30,895 nt of DNA from Saccoglossus kowalevskii (taxonomy: Eukaryota; Hemichordata; Enteropneusta; Harrimaniidae): positions 1-30,895 of the forward strand of contig NW_003135182.1 in the NCBI RefSeq assembly GCF_000003605.2, in the 5' to 3' direction. Positions 21,506-30,895 of the stretch are shown piece after piece (position 1 is the stretch's first letter; every line of letters starts with the position of its first letter). The notes below the pieces were generated by a model, which saw only the letters and a list, made by a program, of their open reading frames with translations, was not told the origin of the DNA and did not search any database. The translations under genes and the position numbers were made by a program.

Positions 21506-23528
21506 GCACTCACTCCATGGTGTACCATGTTCCACCCACTCCATGGTGTACCATGTTCCACCCACTCCATGGTGTACCATGTTCCACCCACTCCATGGTG
21601 TACCATGTTCCACCCACTCCATGGTGTACCATGTTTCATCCACTACATGGTGTACCATGTTTCACCCACTCCATGGTGTACCATGTTTCATCCCTTCATG
21701 GTGTACCATATTTCACCCACTCCATAGTGTACCATGTTTCATCCCTTCATGGTGTACCATGTTTTACCAACTCTATGATGTACCATGTTCCACCCACTCT
21801 ATGATTTACCATGTTTCACCCACTCCATTGTGTACCATGTTTCACCCACTCCATGGTGTACCCTGTTTCACCCACTCCATGGTGTACCATGTTTCACCCA
21901 CTCCAAGGTGTACCATGTTTCACCCACTCCATGGTGTACCATGTTTCACCCACTCCATGGTGTACCATGTTTCACCCACTCCATGATGCACCATGTTTCA
22001 TCCACTCCATGGTGTACCATGTTTCACCCACTCCATGGTGTACCATGTTTCACCCACTCCATAGTGTACCATGTTTCACCCACTCCATGATGTACCATGT
22101 TTCACCCACTCCATGGTGTACCATGTTTCATCCATTCTATGATGTACCATGTTTCACCCACTCCATGGTGTACCATGTTTCACTCACTCCATGGTGTACC
22201 ATGTTTCACCCACTCCATGATGTACCATGTTTCACCCACTCCATGGTGTACCATGTTTCACCCACTCCATGATGTACCATGTTTCACCCACTCCATGGTG
22301 TACCATGTTTCACCCACTCTATGATGTACCATGTTTCACCCACTCTTTGATGTACCATGCTTCACCCACTCTACGATGTACCATGTTTCACTCACTCTAT
22401 GATGTACCATGTTTCACCCACCCCATGGTGTACCATGTTTCACCCACTCCATTGTGTACCATGTTTCACCCACTCCATGGTGTACCCTGTTTCACCCACT
22501 CCATGGTGTACCATGTTTCACCCACGCCAAGGTGTACCATGTTTCACCCACTCCATGGTGTACCATGTTTCACCCACTCCATGGTGTACCATGTTTCACA
22601 CACTCCATGGTGTACCATGTTTCACCCACTCCATGGTGTACCATGTTTCACACACTCCATGGTGTACCATGTTTCACACACTCCATGGTGTACCATGTTT
22701 CACCCACTCCATGCTGTACCATGTTTCATCCACTCCATGGTGTACCATGTTTCACCCACTCCATGATGTACCATGTTTCACCCACTCCATGGTGTACCAT
22801 GTTTCACCCACTCTATGATGTACCATGTTACACCCACTCTTTGATGTACCATGTTTCACCCACTCCATGATGTACCATGTTTCACTCACTCTATGATGTA
22901 CCATGTTTCACCCACTCCATGATGTACCATGTTTCACCCACTCTATGATGTACAATGTTTCACCCACTTCATGGTGTACCATGTTTCATCCACTCCATGA
23001 TGTACCATGTTTCACCCACTCCATGGTGTACCATATTCCACCCACCCCATGGTGTACCATGTTCCACCCACTCCATGGTGTACCATGTTCCACCCACTCC
23101 ATGGTGTACCATGTTTCATCCACTGCATGGTGTACCATGTTTCACCCACTCCATGGTGTACCATGTTTCATCCCTTCATGGTGTACCATATTTCACCCAC
23201 TCCATGATGTACCATGTTTCATCCCTTCATGGTGTACCATGTTTTACCAACTCCATGATGTACCATGTTCCACCCACTCTATGATTTACCATGTTTCACC
23301 CACTCCATGGTGTACCATGTTTCACCCATTCTATGATGTACCATGTTTCACCCACTCCATGATGTACCATGTTCCACCCATTCTATGATGTACTATGTTT
23401 CACCCACTCCATGGTGTACCATGTTTCACCCACTCCATGGTGTACCATGTTTCACCCACTCCATGATGTACCATGTTTCATCCACTCCATGGTGTACCAT
23501 GTTTCACCCACTCCATGGTGTACCATGT
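21506..23528. repeat. Canonical and TTCC-type block
   Basis: A run of consecutive ATGTTCCACCC monomers lies at about 21,525-21,620. 21,977-22,527 is the copy of 13,050-13,600, with the GATGCACC marker at 21,984. CACACACT monomers lie at 22,594, 22,646 and 22,672. 22,903-23,444 is the copy of 3,899-4,440, with CCACCCCATGG near 23,043 where that copy has CTGCATGG. CATCCCTT monomers are missing between about 21,760 and 23,160. Confidence 0.85.
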
Positions 23529-24535
23529 TTCACCCACTCCATGGTGTACCATGTTACACCCACTCCATGGTGTACCATGTTTCACCCATTCCATGGTGTA
23601 CCATATTTCATCCCTTCATGGTGTACCATATTTCATCCCTTTCATGGTGTACCATGTTTCACCCACTCCATGGTGTACCATGTTTCATCCCTTCATGGTG
23701 TACCATGTTTCACCCACTCCATGGTGTACCATGTCTCACCCACTCCATGGTGTACCATGTTTCACCCATTCCATGGTGTACCATGTTTCACCCATTCCAT
23801 GGTGTACCATATTTCTTCCATTCATGGTGTACCATATTTCATCCTTTCATGGTGTACCATATTTCATCCCTTCATGGTGTACCATGTTTCACCCACTCCA
23901 TGATGTACCATGTTTCACCCACTCCATGGTGTACCATGTTTCGTCCCTTCATGGTGTACCATATTTCACCCACTCCATGATGTACCATGTTTCATCCCTT
24001 CATGGTGTACCATGTTTCACCAACTCCATGATGTACCATGTTCCACCCACTCTATGATTTACCATGTTTCACCCACTCCATGGTGTACCATGTTTCACCC
24101 ATTCTATGATGTACCATGTTTCACCCACTCCATGATGTACCATGTTCCACCCACTCTATGATGTACTATGTTTCACCCACTCCATGGTGTACCATGTTTC
24201 ACCCACTCCATGGTGTACCATGTTTCACCCACTCCATGATGTACCATGTTTCACCCACTCCAATGTGTACCATGTTTCACCCACTCCATGGTGTACCATG
24301 TTTCACCCACTCCATATTGTACCATGTTTCACCCACTCCATGATGTACCATGTTTCACCCACTCCATGGTGTACCATGTTTCACCCATTCTATGATGTAC
24401 CATGTTTCACCCACTCCATGATGTACCATGTTTCACCCACTCCATGGTGTACCATGTTTTACCCAGTCCATGATGTACCATGTTTCACCCACTCCATGGT
24501 GTACCATGTTTCACCCACTCTATGATGTACCATGT
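23529..24535. repeat. Distant copy of 805-1,810 (about 1 kb)
   Basis: This matches 805-1,810 at an offset of 22,724 to 22,725. Shared markers are ATGTTACACCC, TTTCGTCCC (about 1,214 and 23,939), CTATGATGTACTATG (about 1,431 and 24,156), CCAATGTG and TTTTACCCAGTCC. Differences include one extra T in CATCCCTTTCATGG near 23,637, ATGTCTCACCC near 23,732, TTTCTTCC at 23,813 against TTTATTCC at 1,088, and CCATATTG near 24,312 against CCATAGTG. Confidence 0.87.
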
Positions 24536-25611
24536 TTCACCCACTCTTTGATGTACCATGTTTCACCCACTCCATTGTGTACCATGTTCCACCCACTCCA
24601 TTGTGTACCATGTTTCACCCACTCCATGGTGTACCATGTTTCACCCACTCCATGGTGTACCATGTTTCACCCACTCCATGGCGTACCCTGTTTCACCCAC
24701 TCCATGGTGTACCATGTTTCACCCACTCCATGGTGTACCATGTTTCACCCACTCCATGGTGTACCATGTTTCACTCACTCCATGGTGTACCATGTTTCAC
24801 CCACTGCATGGTGTACCATGTTTCATCCACTCCATGATGTACCATGTTTCACCCACTCCATGCTGTACCAAGTTTCATCCATTCCATGGTGTACCATATT
24901 ACAACCACTTTAAGGTGTACTATGCTTCACCCACTCCATGGTGTACCATGTTTCACCCACTCTATGATGTACCATGTTTCACCCACTCTTTGATGTACCA
25001 TGCTTCACCCACTCTATGATGTACCATGTTTCACTCACTCTATGATGTACCATGTTTCACCCACCCCATGGTGTACCATGTTTCACCCACTCCATTGTGT
25101 ACCATGTTTCACCCACTCCATGGTGTACCCTGTTTCACCCACTCCATGGTGTACCATGTTTCACCCACTCCAAGGTGTACCATGTTTCACCCACTCCATG
25201 GTGTACCATGTTTCACACACTCCATGGTGTACCATGTTTCACCCACTCCATGGTGTACCATGTTTCACACACTCCATGGTGTACCATGTTTCACCCACTC
25301 CATGGTGTACCATGTTTCACACACTCCATGGTGTACCATGTTTCACACACTCCATGGTGTACCATGTTTCACCCACTCCATGGTGTACCATGTTTCACCC
25401 ACTCCATGGTGTACCATGTTTCACACACTCCATGGTGTACCATGTTTCACCCACTCCATGGTGTACCATGTTTCACCCACTCCATGGTGTACCATGTTCC
25501 ACCCACACCATGGTGTACCATGTTCCACCCACCCCATGGTGTTTCACACACTCCATGGTGTACCATGTTTCACCCACTCCATGGTGTACCATGTTTCACC
25601 CACTCCATGGT
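24536..25611. repeat. Canonical block with degenerate patch and short monomer
   Basis: 24,866-24,925 holds a small degenerate patch: CCAAGTTTCATCC, CATATTACAACC, CACTTTAAGG and TACTATGCTTC. From about 24,970 it resembles 13,400 onward (offset 11,570) and 22,327 onward (offset 2,643). CACACACT monomers at 25,211, 25,263, 25,315, 25,341 and 25,419 copy the spacing at 15,124. A 19-bp monomer lies at 25,534-25,552. Confidence 0.86.
25534..25552. repeat. 19-bp short monomer with internal 7-bp deletion
   Basis: Here CCATGGTGTTTCACACACT replaces the normal longer monomer; seven bases (ACCATGT) are missing. The deletion is flanked by TGT on both sides of the lost segment, as expected for slippage between short direct repeats. 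It is the shortest monomer I found. Confidence 0.88.
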
Positions 25612-28600
25612 GTACCATGTTTCACCCACACCATGGTGTACCATGTTTTACGCACTCCATGGTGTACCATGTTTCACTCACTCCATGGTGTACCATGTCC
25701 CACCCACTCCATTGCGTAACATGTTTCACCCACTCATGTTGGACCACGTTCCAGCCACTCCATGGGTGTACCATGGTTCACCCACTCCATGGTGTACAAT
25801 GTTCCACCCACTCCATTGTGTACCATGTTTCACCCGCTCCATTGTGTAACCATGTTTCACCTACTCATGCTGGCCTATGTTCCACCCACTATGGTGTACT
25901 ATGTTTCACCCACACCATGGTGTACCATGTTTCACTCACTCCATGGTGTACCATGTTCCACCCACTCCATTGTGTACCATGTTTCATCCACTCCATGGTG
26001 TACCATGTTTCACCCACTCCATGGTGTACCATGCTTCACCCACTCCATGGTGTACCATGTTTCACCCACTCCTTGTTTCACCGTGTTTCACGCATTCCAT
26101 GGTGTACCACATTTCACTCACTCTATGGTGTACCATGTTCCACTCATTCCATTGTGTACCATGTTTCACCCACTCCATGGTGTACCATGTTTCACCCACT
26201 CATGCTGGACCATGTTCCACCAACTCCATGGTGTACCATGTTTCACCCACTCCATGGTGCACCGTGTTTCACTCACTCCATAGTGTACCATGTTTCACCC
26301 AGACCATGATGTACCATGTTCCACCCACTCCATTGTGTACCATGTTTCACCCACTACATTGTGTACCATGATTCACCCACTCATGCTGGCCCATGTTCCA
26401 CCAACTCCATGGTGTACAATGTTCCACCTACTCCATTGTGTACCATGTTGCACCCACTCCATTGTGTACCTTGATTCACCCACTCATGCTGGACCATGTT
26501 CCACCCACTCCATGGTGTACCATGTTCCACCCACTCCATTGTGTACCATGTTTCACCCACTCCATTGTGTACCGTGTTTCACCCACTCATGCTGGCCTGT
26601 GTTCCACCCACTATGGTGTACTATGTTTCACAGACTCCATGGAGCACCGTGTTTCACCCACTGCATGGTGTACCATGTTTCACTCACTCCATGGTGTACC
26701 ATGTTTCACCCACTCCATGGTGTACCATATTTCACCCAGTCATGCTGGACCATGCTCCACCCACTCCATGGTGTACCATGTTTCACCCACTCCATGGTGC
26801 ACCGTGTTTCACTCTCTCCATGGTGTACCATGTTTCACTCACTCCATGGTGTACCATGTCCCCCCACTCCATTGTGTACCATGTTTTACCCACTTCATGG
26901 TGTACCATGTTTCACCATTCCATTGTGTACCATGTTTCACCCACTCATGCTGGACCATGTTCCACCAACTCCATTGTGTACCATGTTTCACCCACTCCAT
27001 TGTGTACCATGTTTCACCCACTCATGCTGGCCCATGTTCCACCAACTCCATGGTGTACAATGTTCCACCTACTCCATGGTGTACCATGTTCCACCCACTC
27101 CATTGTGTACCATGTTTCACCCACTCCATTGTGTAACATATTTCACCCACTCATGCTGGCCCATGTTCCACCAACTCCATGGTGTACAATGTTCCACCTA
27201 CTCCATTGTGTACCATGTTTCACCCACTCCATGATGTACCATGTTCCACCCACTCATGCTGGACCATGTTCCACCCACTCCATGGTGAACCATGTTCCAC
27301 CCACTCCATTGTGTACCATGTTTCACCCACTCCATGGTTTACCATGTTTCACCCACTCATCCTGGACCATGTTCCACCAACTCCATGGTGTACAATGTTC
27401 CACCTACTCCATTGTGTACCATGTTTCACCCACTCCATGATGTACAATGTTTCACCCACTCATGCTGGTCCATGTTCCACCCACTCCATGGTGTACCATG
27501 TTTCTCCCACTCCACGGTGTGCCATATTTCATCCCTTCATGGTGTACCCTGTTTCATGCACTCCATGGTGTACCATATTTCACCCACTCCATGGTGTATC
27601 ATGTTTCACTCACTCCATGGTGTACCATGTTCCCCCCACTCGACGGTGTACCATGTTTTACCCTCAACATGGCGTACCATGTTTCACCCACTCCATGGTG
27701 TACCATGTTTCACCCAGTCATGCTGGATCATGTTGCACTCACTCCATGGTGTACCATGTTCCACCCACTCCATTGTGTACCATGTTCCACCCACTCCATT
27801 GTGTACCATGTTTCATCCACTCCATGGTGTACCATGTTTCACCCACTCCATGGTGTACCATATTTCACCCAGTCATGCTGGACCATGCTCCACCCACTCC
27901 ATGGTGTACCATGTTTCACCCACTCCATGGTGCACCGTGTTTCACTCTCTCCATGGTGTACCATGTTTCACTCACCCATGGTGTACCATGTTCCACCCAC
28001 TGCATTGTGTACCGTGTTTCACCCACTTCATGGTGTACCATGTTTCACCCACTCATGCTGGACCATGTTTCACCCACACCATGGTGCACCATGTTTTACG
28101 CACTCCATGGTGTACCATGTTTCACTCACTCCATGGTGTACCATGTCCCACCCACTCCATTGCGTACCATGTTTCACCCACTCATGTTGGACCACGTTCC
28201 AGCCACTCCATGGTGTACCATGGTTCACCCACTCCATGGTGTACCATGTTCCACCCACTCCATTGTGTACCATGTTTCACCCGCTCCATTGTGTACCATG
28301 TTTCACCTACTCATGCTGGCCTATGTTCCACCCACTATGGTGTACTATGTTTCACCCACACCATGGTGTACCATGTTTCACTCACTCCATGGTGTACCAT
28401 GTTCCACCCACTCCATTGTGTACCATGTTTCATCCACTCCATGGTGTACCATGTTTCACCCACTCCATGGTGTACCATGCTTCACCCACTCCATGGTGTA
28501 CCATGTTTCACCCACTCCTTGTTTCACCGTGTTTCACGCATTCCATGGTGTACCACATTTCACTCACTCTATGGTGTACCATGTTCCACTCATTCCATTG

Positions 28601-28665
28601 TGTACCATGTTTCACCCACTCCATGGTGTACCATGTTTCACCCACTCCATGCTGGACCATGTTCC
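25612..28665. repeat. D domain 5 (CATGCTGG block)
   Basis: CATGCTGG or CATGTTGG markers occur throughout, including a 129-bp pair at 27,023 and 27,152. 25,612-26,190 and 28,060-28,640 are copies of each other. 25,996-26,570 resembles 16,920-17,510. 27,378-27,860 matches 17,764-18,246 (offset 9,614), including CCACGGTGTGCC at 27,513. Rare forms are CATGGGTGTACCATGG near 25,762, CCACTATGGTG near 25,886 and 28,332, and GTCCCCCCACTCC near 26,859. No CATCCCTT patches occur except inside the shared run near 27,530. Confidence 0.88.
28208..28223. other. Best dyad: CCATGGTGTACCATGG
   Basis: This copy has ATGG in place of ATGT after the dyad, extending the inverted repeat to 7-bp arms (CCATGGT and ACCATGG) around a GT centre. 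It is the clearest example of the imperfect palindrome that most monomers carry with 6-bp arms. The partner copy near 25,762 has one extra G in its left arm. Confidence 0.75.
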
Positions 28666-29160
28666 ACCAACTCCATGGTGTACCATGTTTCACCCACTCC
28701 ATGATGTACCATGTTTCACCCACTCCATGGTGTACCATGTTTCACCCACTCCATGATGTACCATGTTTCACCCACTCCATGGTGTACCATGTTTCACCCA
28801 CTCTATGATGTACCATGTTTCACCCACTCTTTGATGTACCATGTTTCACCCACTCTATGATGTACCATGTTTCACTCACTCTATGATGTACCATGTTTCA
28901 CCCACCCCATGGTGTACCATGTTTCACCCACTCCATTGTGTACCATGTTTCACCCACTCCAAGGTGTACCATGTTTCACCCACTCCATGGTGTACCATGT
29001 TTCACCCACTTCATGGTGTACCATGTTTCATCCACTCCATGATGTACCATGTTTCACCCACTCCATGCTGTACCATGTTTCATCCACTCCATGGTGTACC
29101 ATGTTTCACCCACTTCATGGTGTACCATGTTTCACCCACTCCATGGTGTACCATGTTTCA
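28666..29160. repeat. Canonical block between D domains
   Basis: The monomers are 26 bp, of CCATGATG, CCATGGTG, CTATGATG and CTTTGATG types. The stretch from 28,841 resembles 13,430 and 25,000, but it goes directly from CCATTGTG to CCAAGGTG without the intervening TACCCTG monomers. CCATGCTGTACC occurs near 29,064. No CATCCCTT monomers are present. Confidence 0.85.
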
Positions 29161-29600
29161 CCCACTCATGCTGGACCATGTTCCACCAACTCCATGGTGT
29201 ACCATGTTTCACCCACTCCATGGTGCACCGTGTTTCACTCACTCCATAGTTTACCATGTTTCACCCAACCATGATGTACCATGTTCCACCCACTCCATTG
29301 TGTACCATGTTTCACCCACTACATTGTGTACCATGATTCACCCACTCATGCTGGCCCATGTTCCACCAACTCCATGGTGTACAATGTTCCACCTACTCCA
29401 TTGTGTACCATGTTGCACCCACTCCATTGTGTACCTTGATTCACCCACTCATGCTGGACCATGTTCCACCCACTCCATGGTGTACCATGTTCCACCCACT
29501 CCATTGTGTACCATGTTTCACCCACTCCATTGTGTACCGTGTTTCACCCACTCATGCTGGCCTGTGTTCCACCCACTATGGTGTACTATGTTTCACAGAC
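29161..29600. repeat. D domain 6, copy of 26,196-26,635
   Basis: This matches D domain 5 at a constant offset of 2,965. It includes CATGCTGG markers, GTTGCACCC (about 29,412), CCTTGATTCACCC, CATGCTGGCCTGTG near 29,555, CCACTATGGTG near 29,574 and ATGGAGCACCGTG near 29,602. A private change is CCCAACCATGATG near 29,265, where the partner has CCCAGACCATGATG. Confidence 0.88.
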
Positions 29601-30895
29601 TCCATGGAGCACCGTGTTTCACCCACTCCATGGCGTACCATGTTTTCACTCACTCCATGGTGTACCATGTTCCACCCACGCCATTGTGTACCATGTTTCA
29701 CCCCACTCCATGGTGTACCATGTTTCACCCACTCTATGATGTACCATGCTTTCACCCACTCCATGGTGTACCATGTTTCACCCACTCCATGATGTACCAT
29801 GTTTCACCCACTCCATGGTGTACCATGTTTCACCCACTCTATGATGTACCATGTTACACCCACTCTTTGATGTACCATGTTTCACCCACTCTATGATGTA
29901 CCATGTTTCACTCACTCTATGATGTACCATGTTTCACCCACCCCATGGTGTGACATGTTTCACCCACTCCATTGTGTACCATGTTTCACCCACTCTATGG
30001 TGTACCATGTTCCACCCACTCCATGATGTACCATGTTTCACCCTCTCTATGATGTACCATGTTTCACCCACTTCATGGTGTACCATGTTTCATCCACTCC
30101 ATGATGTACCATGTTTCACCCACTCCATGGTGTACCATATTCCACCCACTGCATGGTGTACCATGTTCCACCCACTCCATGGTGTACCATGTTCCACCCA
30201 CTCCATGGTGTACCATGTTCCATCCACTCCATGATGTACCATGTTTCACCCACTCCATGGTGTACCATATTCCACCCACTGCATGGTGTACCATGTTCCA
30301 CCCACTCCATGGTGTACCATGTTCCACCCACTCCATGGTGTACCATGTTTCATCCACTGCATGGTGTACCGTGTTTCACCCACTCCATGGTGTACCATGT
30401 TTCATCCCTTCATGGTGTACCATATTTCACCCACTCCATGATGTACCATGTTTCATCCCTTCATGGTGTACCATGTTTTACCAACTCTATGATGTACCAT
30501 GTTCCACCCACTCTATGATTTACCATGTTTCACCCACTCCATGGTGTACCATGTTTCACCCATTCTATGATGTACCATGTTTCATCCACTCCATGATGTA
30601 CCATGTTCCACCCACTCTATGATGTACTATGTTTCACCCACTCCATGGTGTACCATGTTTCACCCACTCCATGGTGTACCATGTTTCACCCACTCCATGA
30701 TGTACCATGTTTCACCCACTCCATGGTGTACCATGTTTCACCCACTCCATGGTGTACCATATTTCACCCACTCCATAGTGTACCATGTCTCACCCACTCC
30801 ATGATGTACTATGTTTCACCCACTCCATGGGTGTACCATGTTTCACCCATTCTATGATGTACCATGTTTCACCCACTCCATGGTGTACCATGTTT
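29601..30895. repeat. Right-end block: odd-length monomers, then copy of 8,326-9,187
   Basis: Four one-base insertions cluster at the left: ATGTTTTCACTC (about 29,640), CACCCCACTCC (about 29,700), ATGCTTTCACCC (about 29,747), and a rearranged GTGTGACATG near 29,949. 29,966-30,030 resembles 3,861-3,925. From about 30,033 to the end of the window the sequence matches 8,326-9,187 at an offset of 21,707. The only change seen there is one extra G in CCATGGGTGTACC near 30,829. The array continues beyond the window. Confidence 0.88.

Larger units (their letters stand above)
1..30895. repeat. 26-bp satellite array filling the whole window
   Basis: Every line of the window reads as head-to-tail copies of one monomer of about 26 bp; the copy at 5,960-5,985 is a clean reference. 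It begins CCATGGTGTACC and ends TTTCACCCACT. The consensus is 50% GC, has 9 C against 4 G on the plus strand, and contains no CpG. Most copies are 26 bp, two families are 25 bp, and rare copies are 27 or 19 bp. I saw no inverted copy and no unique sequence between copies. Size, homogeneity and block structure fit a eukaryotic satellite; the species and chromosomal position cannot be read from the sequence. The array runs past both ends: base 1 falls inside a marker monomer and the last base falls mid-monomer. Confidence 0.98.

Noticed and set aside
27179-28756. A 525-codon plus-strand open frame, with overlapping frames of 470 and 453 codons
   Set aside because: Three long overlapping frames on the same strand with the same repeat peptide are a repeat artefact, not three genes.
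1-30895. CRISPR array
   Set aside because: Repeats are directly adjacent without unique spacers, and no cas gene is present.
1-30895. Telomeric repeats (C-rich CACCCA, GGTGTAC similar to some yeast telomere units)
   Set aside because: Yeast telomere tracts are far shorter than 30 kb, the monomer lacks the usual telomere core, and the resemblance is limited to a few bases.
1-30895. Bacterial or phage origin, origin-of-replication iterons
   Set aside because: No prokaryotic gene or ribosome-binding pattern occurs in 30 kb, and iteron arrays are a few copies long, not more than a thousand.
1-30895. tRNA, rRNA or other structured RNA genes, transposon ends
   Set aside because: No stretch departs from the monomer enough to hold such an element; even the degenerate islands keep the 26-bp register.

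Overview
The whole window is satellite DNA. From base 1 to base 30,895 it is one uninterrupted, head-to-tail tandem array of a monomer of about 26 bp, roughly 1,190 copies (window length divided by mean monomer length). A clean monomer lies at 5,960-5,985. Its left half holds an NcoI-type CCATGG and the dyad CATGGTGTACCATG; its right half is the pyrimidine-rich ATGTTTCACCCACT. I found no unique sequence, no RNA gene, no transposon, no CRISPR array and no credible protein-coding gene. All monomers I read point the same way. A homogeneous 26-bp array of more than 30 kb with layered higher-order structure is typical of eukaryotic heterochromatin or a subtelomeric, pericentromeric or interstitial satellite. 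I cannot name the species, and I do not recognise the monomer as a named satellite.

The array is a mosaic of a few monomer families. (1) Canonical 26-mers and point variants (CCATGATG, CTATGATG, CCATAGTG, CCATTGTG, CTTTGATG) form the background. (2) A 25-bp family carrying CATCCCTTCATGG, usually with CATATTTC, occurs in patches at 700-1,300, 2,270-2,520, 5,270-6,335, 7,030-8,060, 10,165-11,175, 11,770-12,840, 18,490-19,695, 20,285-20,780 and 23,600-24,020. (3) A second 25-bp family carrying CACTCATGCTGG marks 'D' domains at 1-199, 2,881-3,700, 14,391-14,600, 15,481-18,490, 25,611-28,665 and 29,161-29,600. The D domains have a clear higher-order repeat: the marker recurs every 103 bp (tetramer) or 129 bp (pentamer). 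(4) CACACACT monomers form dimeric patches near 13,640, 15,124, 22,594 and 25,211.

Above this level the array has been rebuilt by block duplication. Side-by-side tandem duplications have periods of 130 bp (8,404-8,663), 567 bp (15,622-16,755) and 620 bp (18,706-19,945). Dispersed copies of about 0.5 to 2.8 kb sit about 2.4 to 22.7 kb apart: 4,680-7,549 with 9,571-12,288; 5,832-7,062 with 20,276-21,505; 805-1,810 with 23,529-24,535; 3,899-4,440 with 22,903-23,444; 8,326-9,187 with 30,033-30,895; and 25,612-26,190 with 28,060-28,640. This is the expected trace of repeated unequal exchange or replication-slippage amplification.

The many open reading frames are a by-product of the monomer. It has no stop in any plus-strand frame, and because 26 is not divisible by 3 every frame cycles through the same 26-residue pattern over 78 bp. 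I did not find a new biological system. The points worth a second look are the nested repeat architecture, the dyad in each monomer, the stop-free plus strand, the CpG-free consensus and the few degenerate or odd-length monomers.
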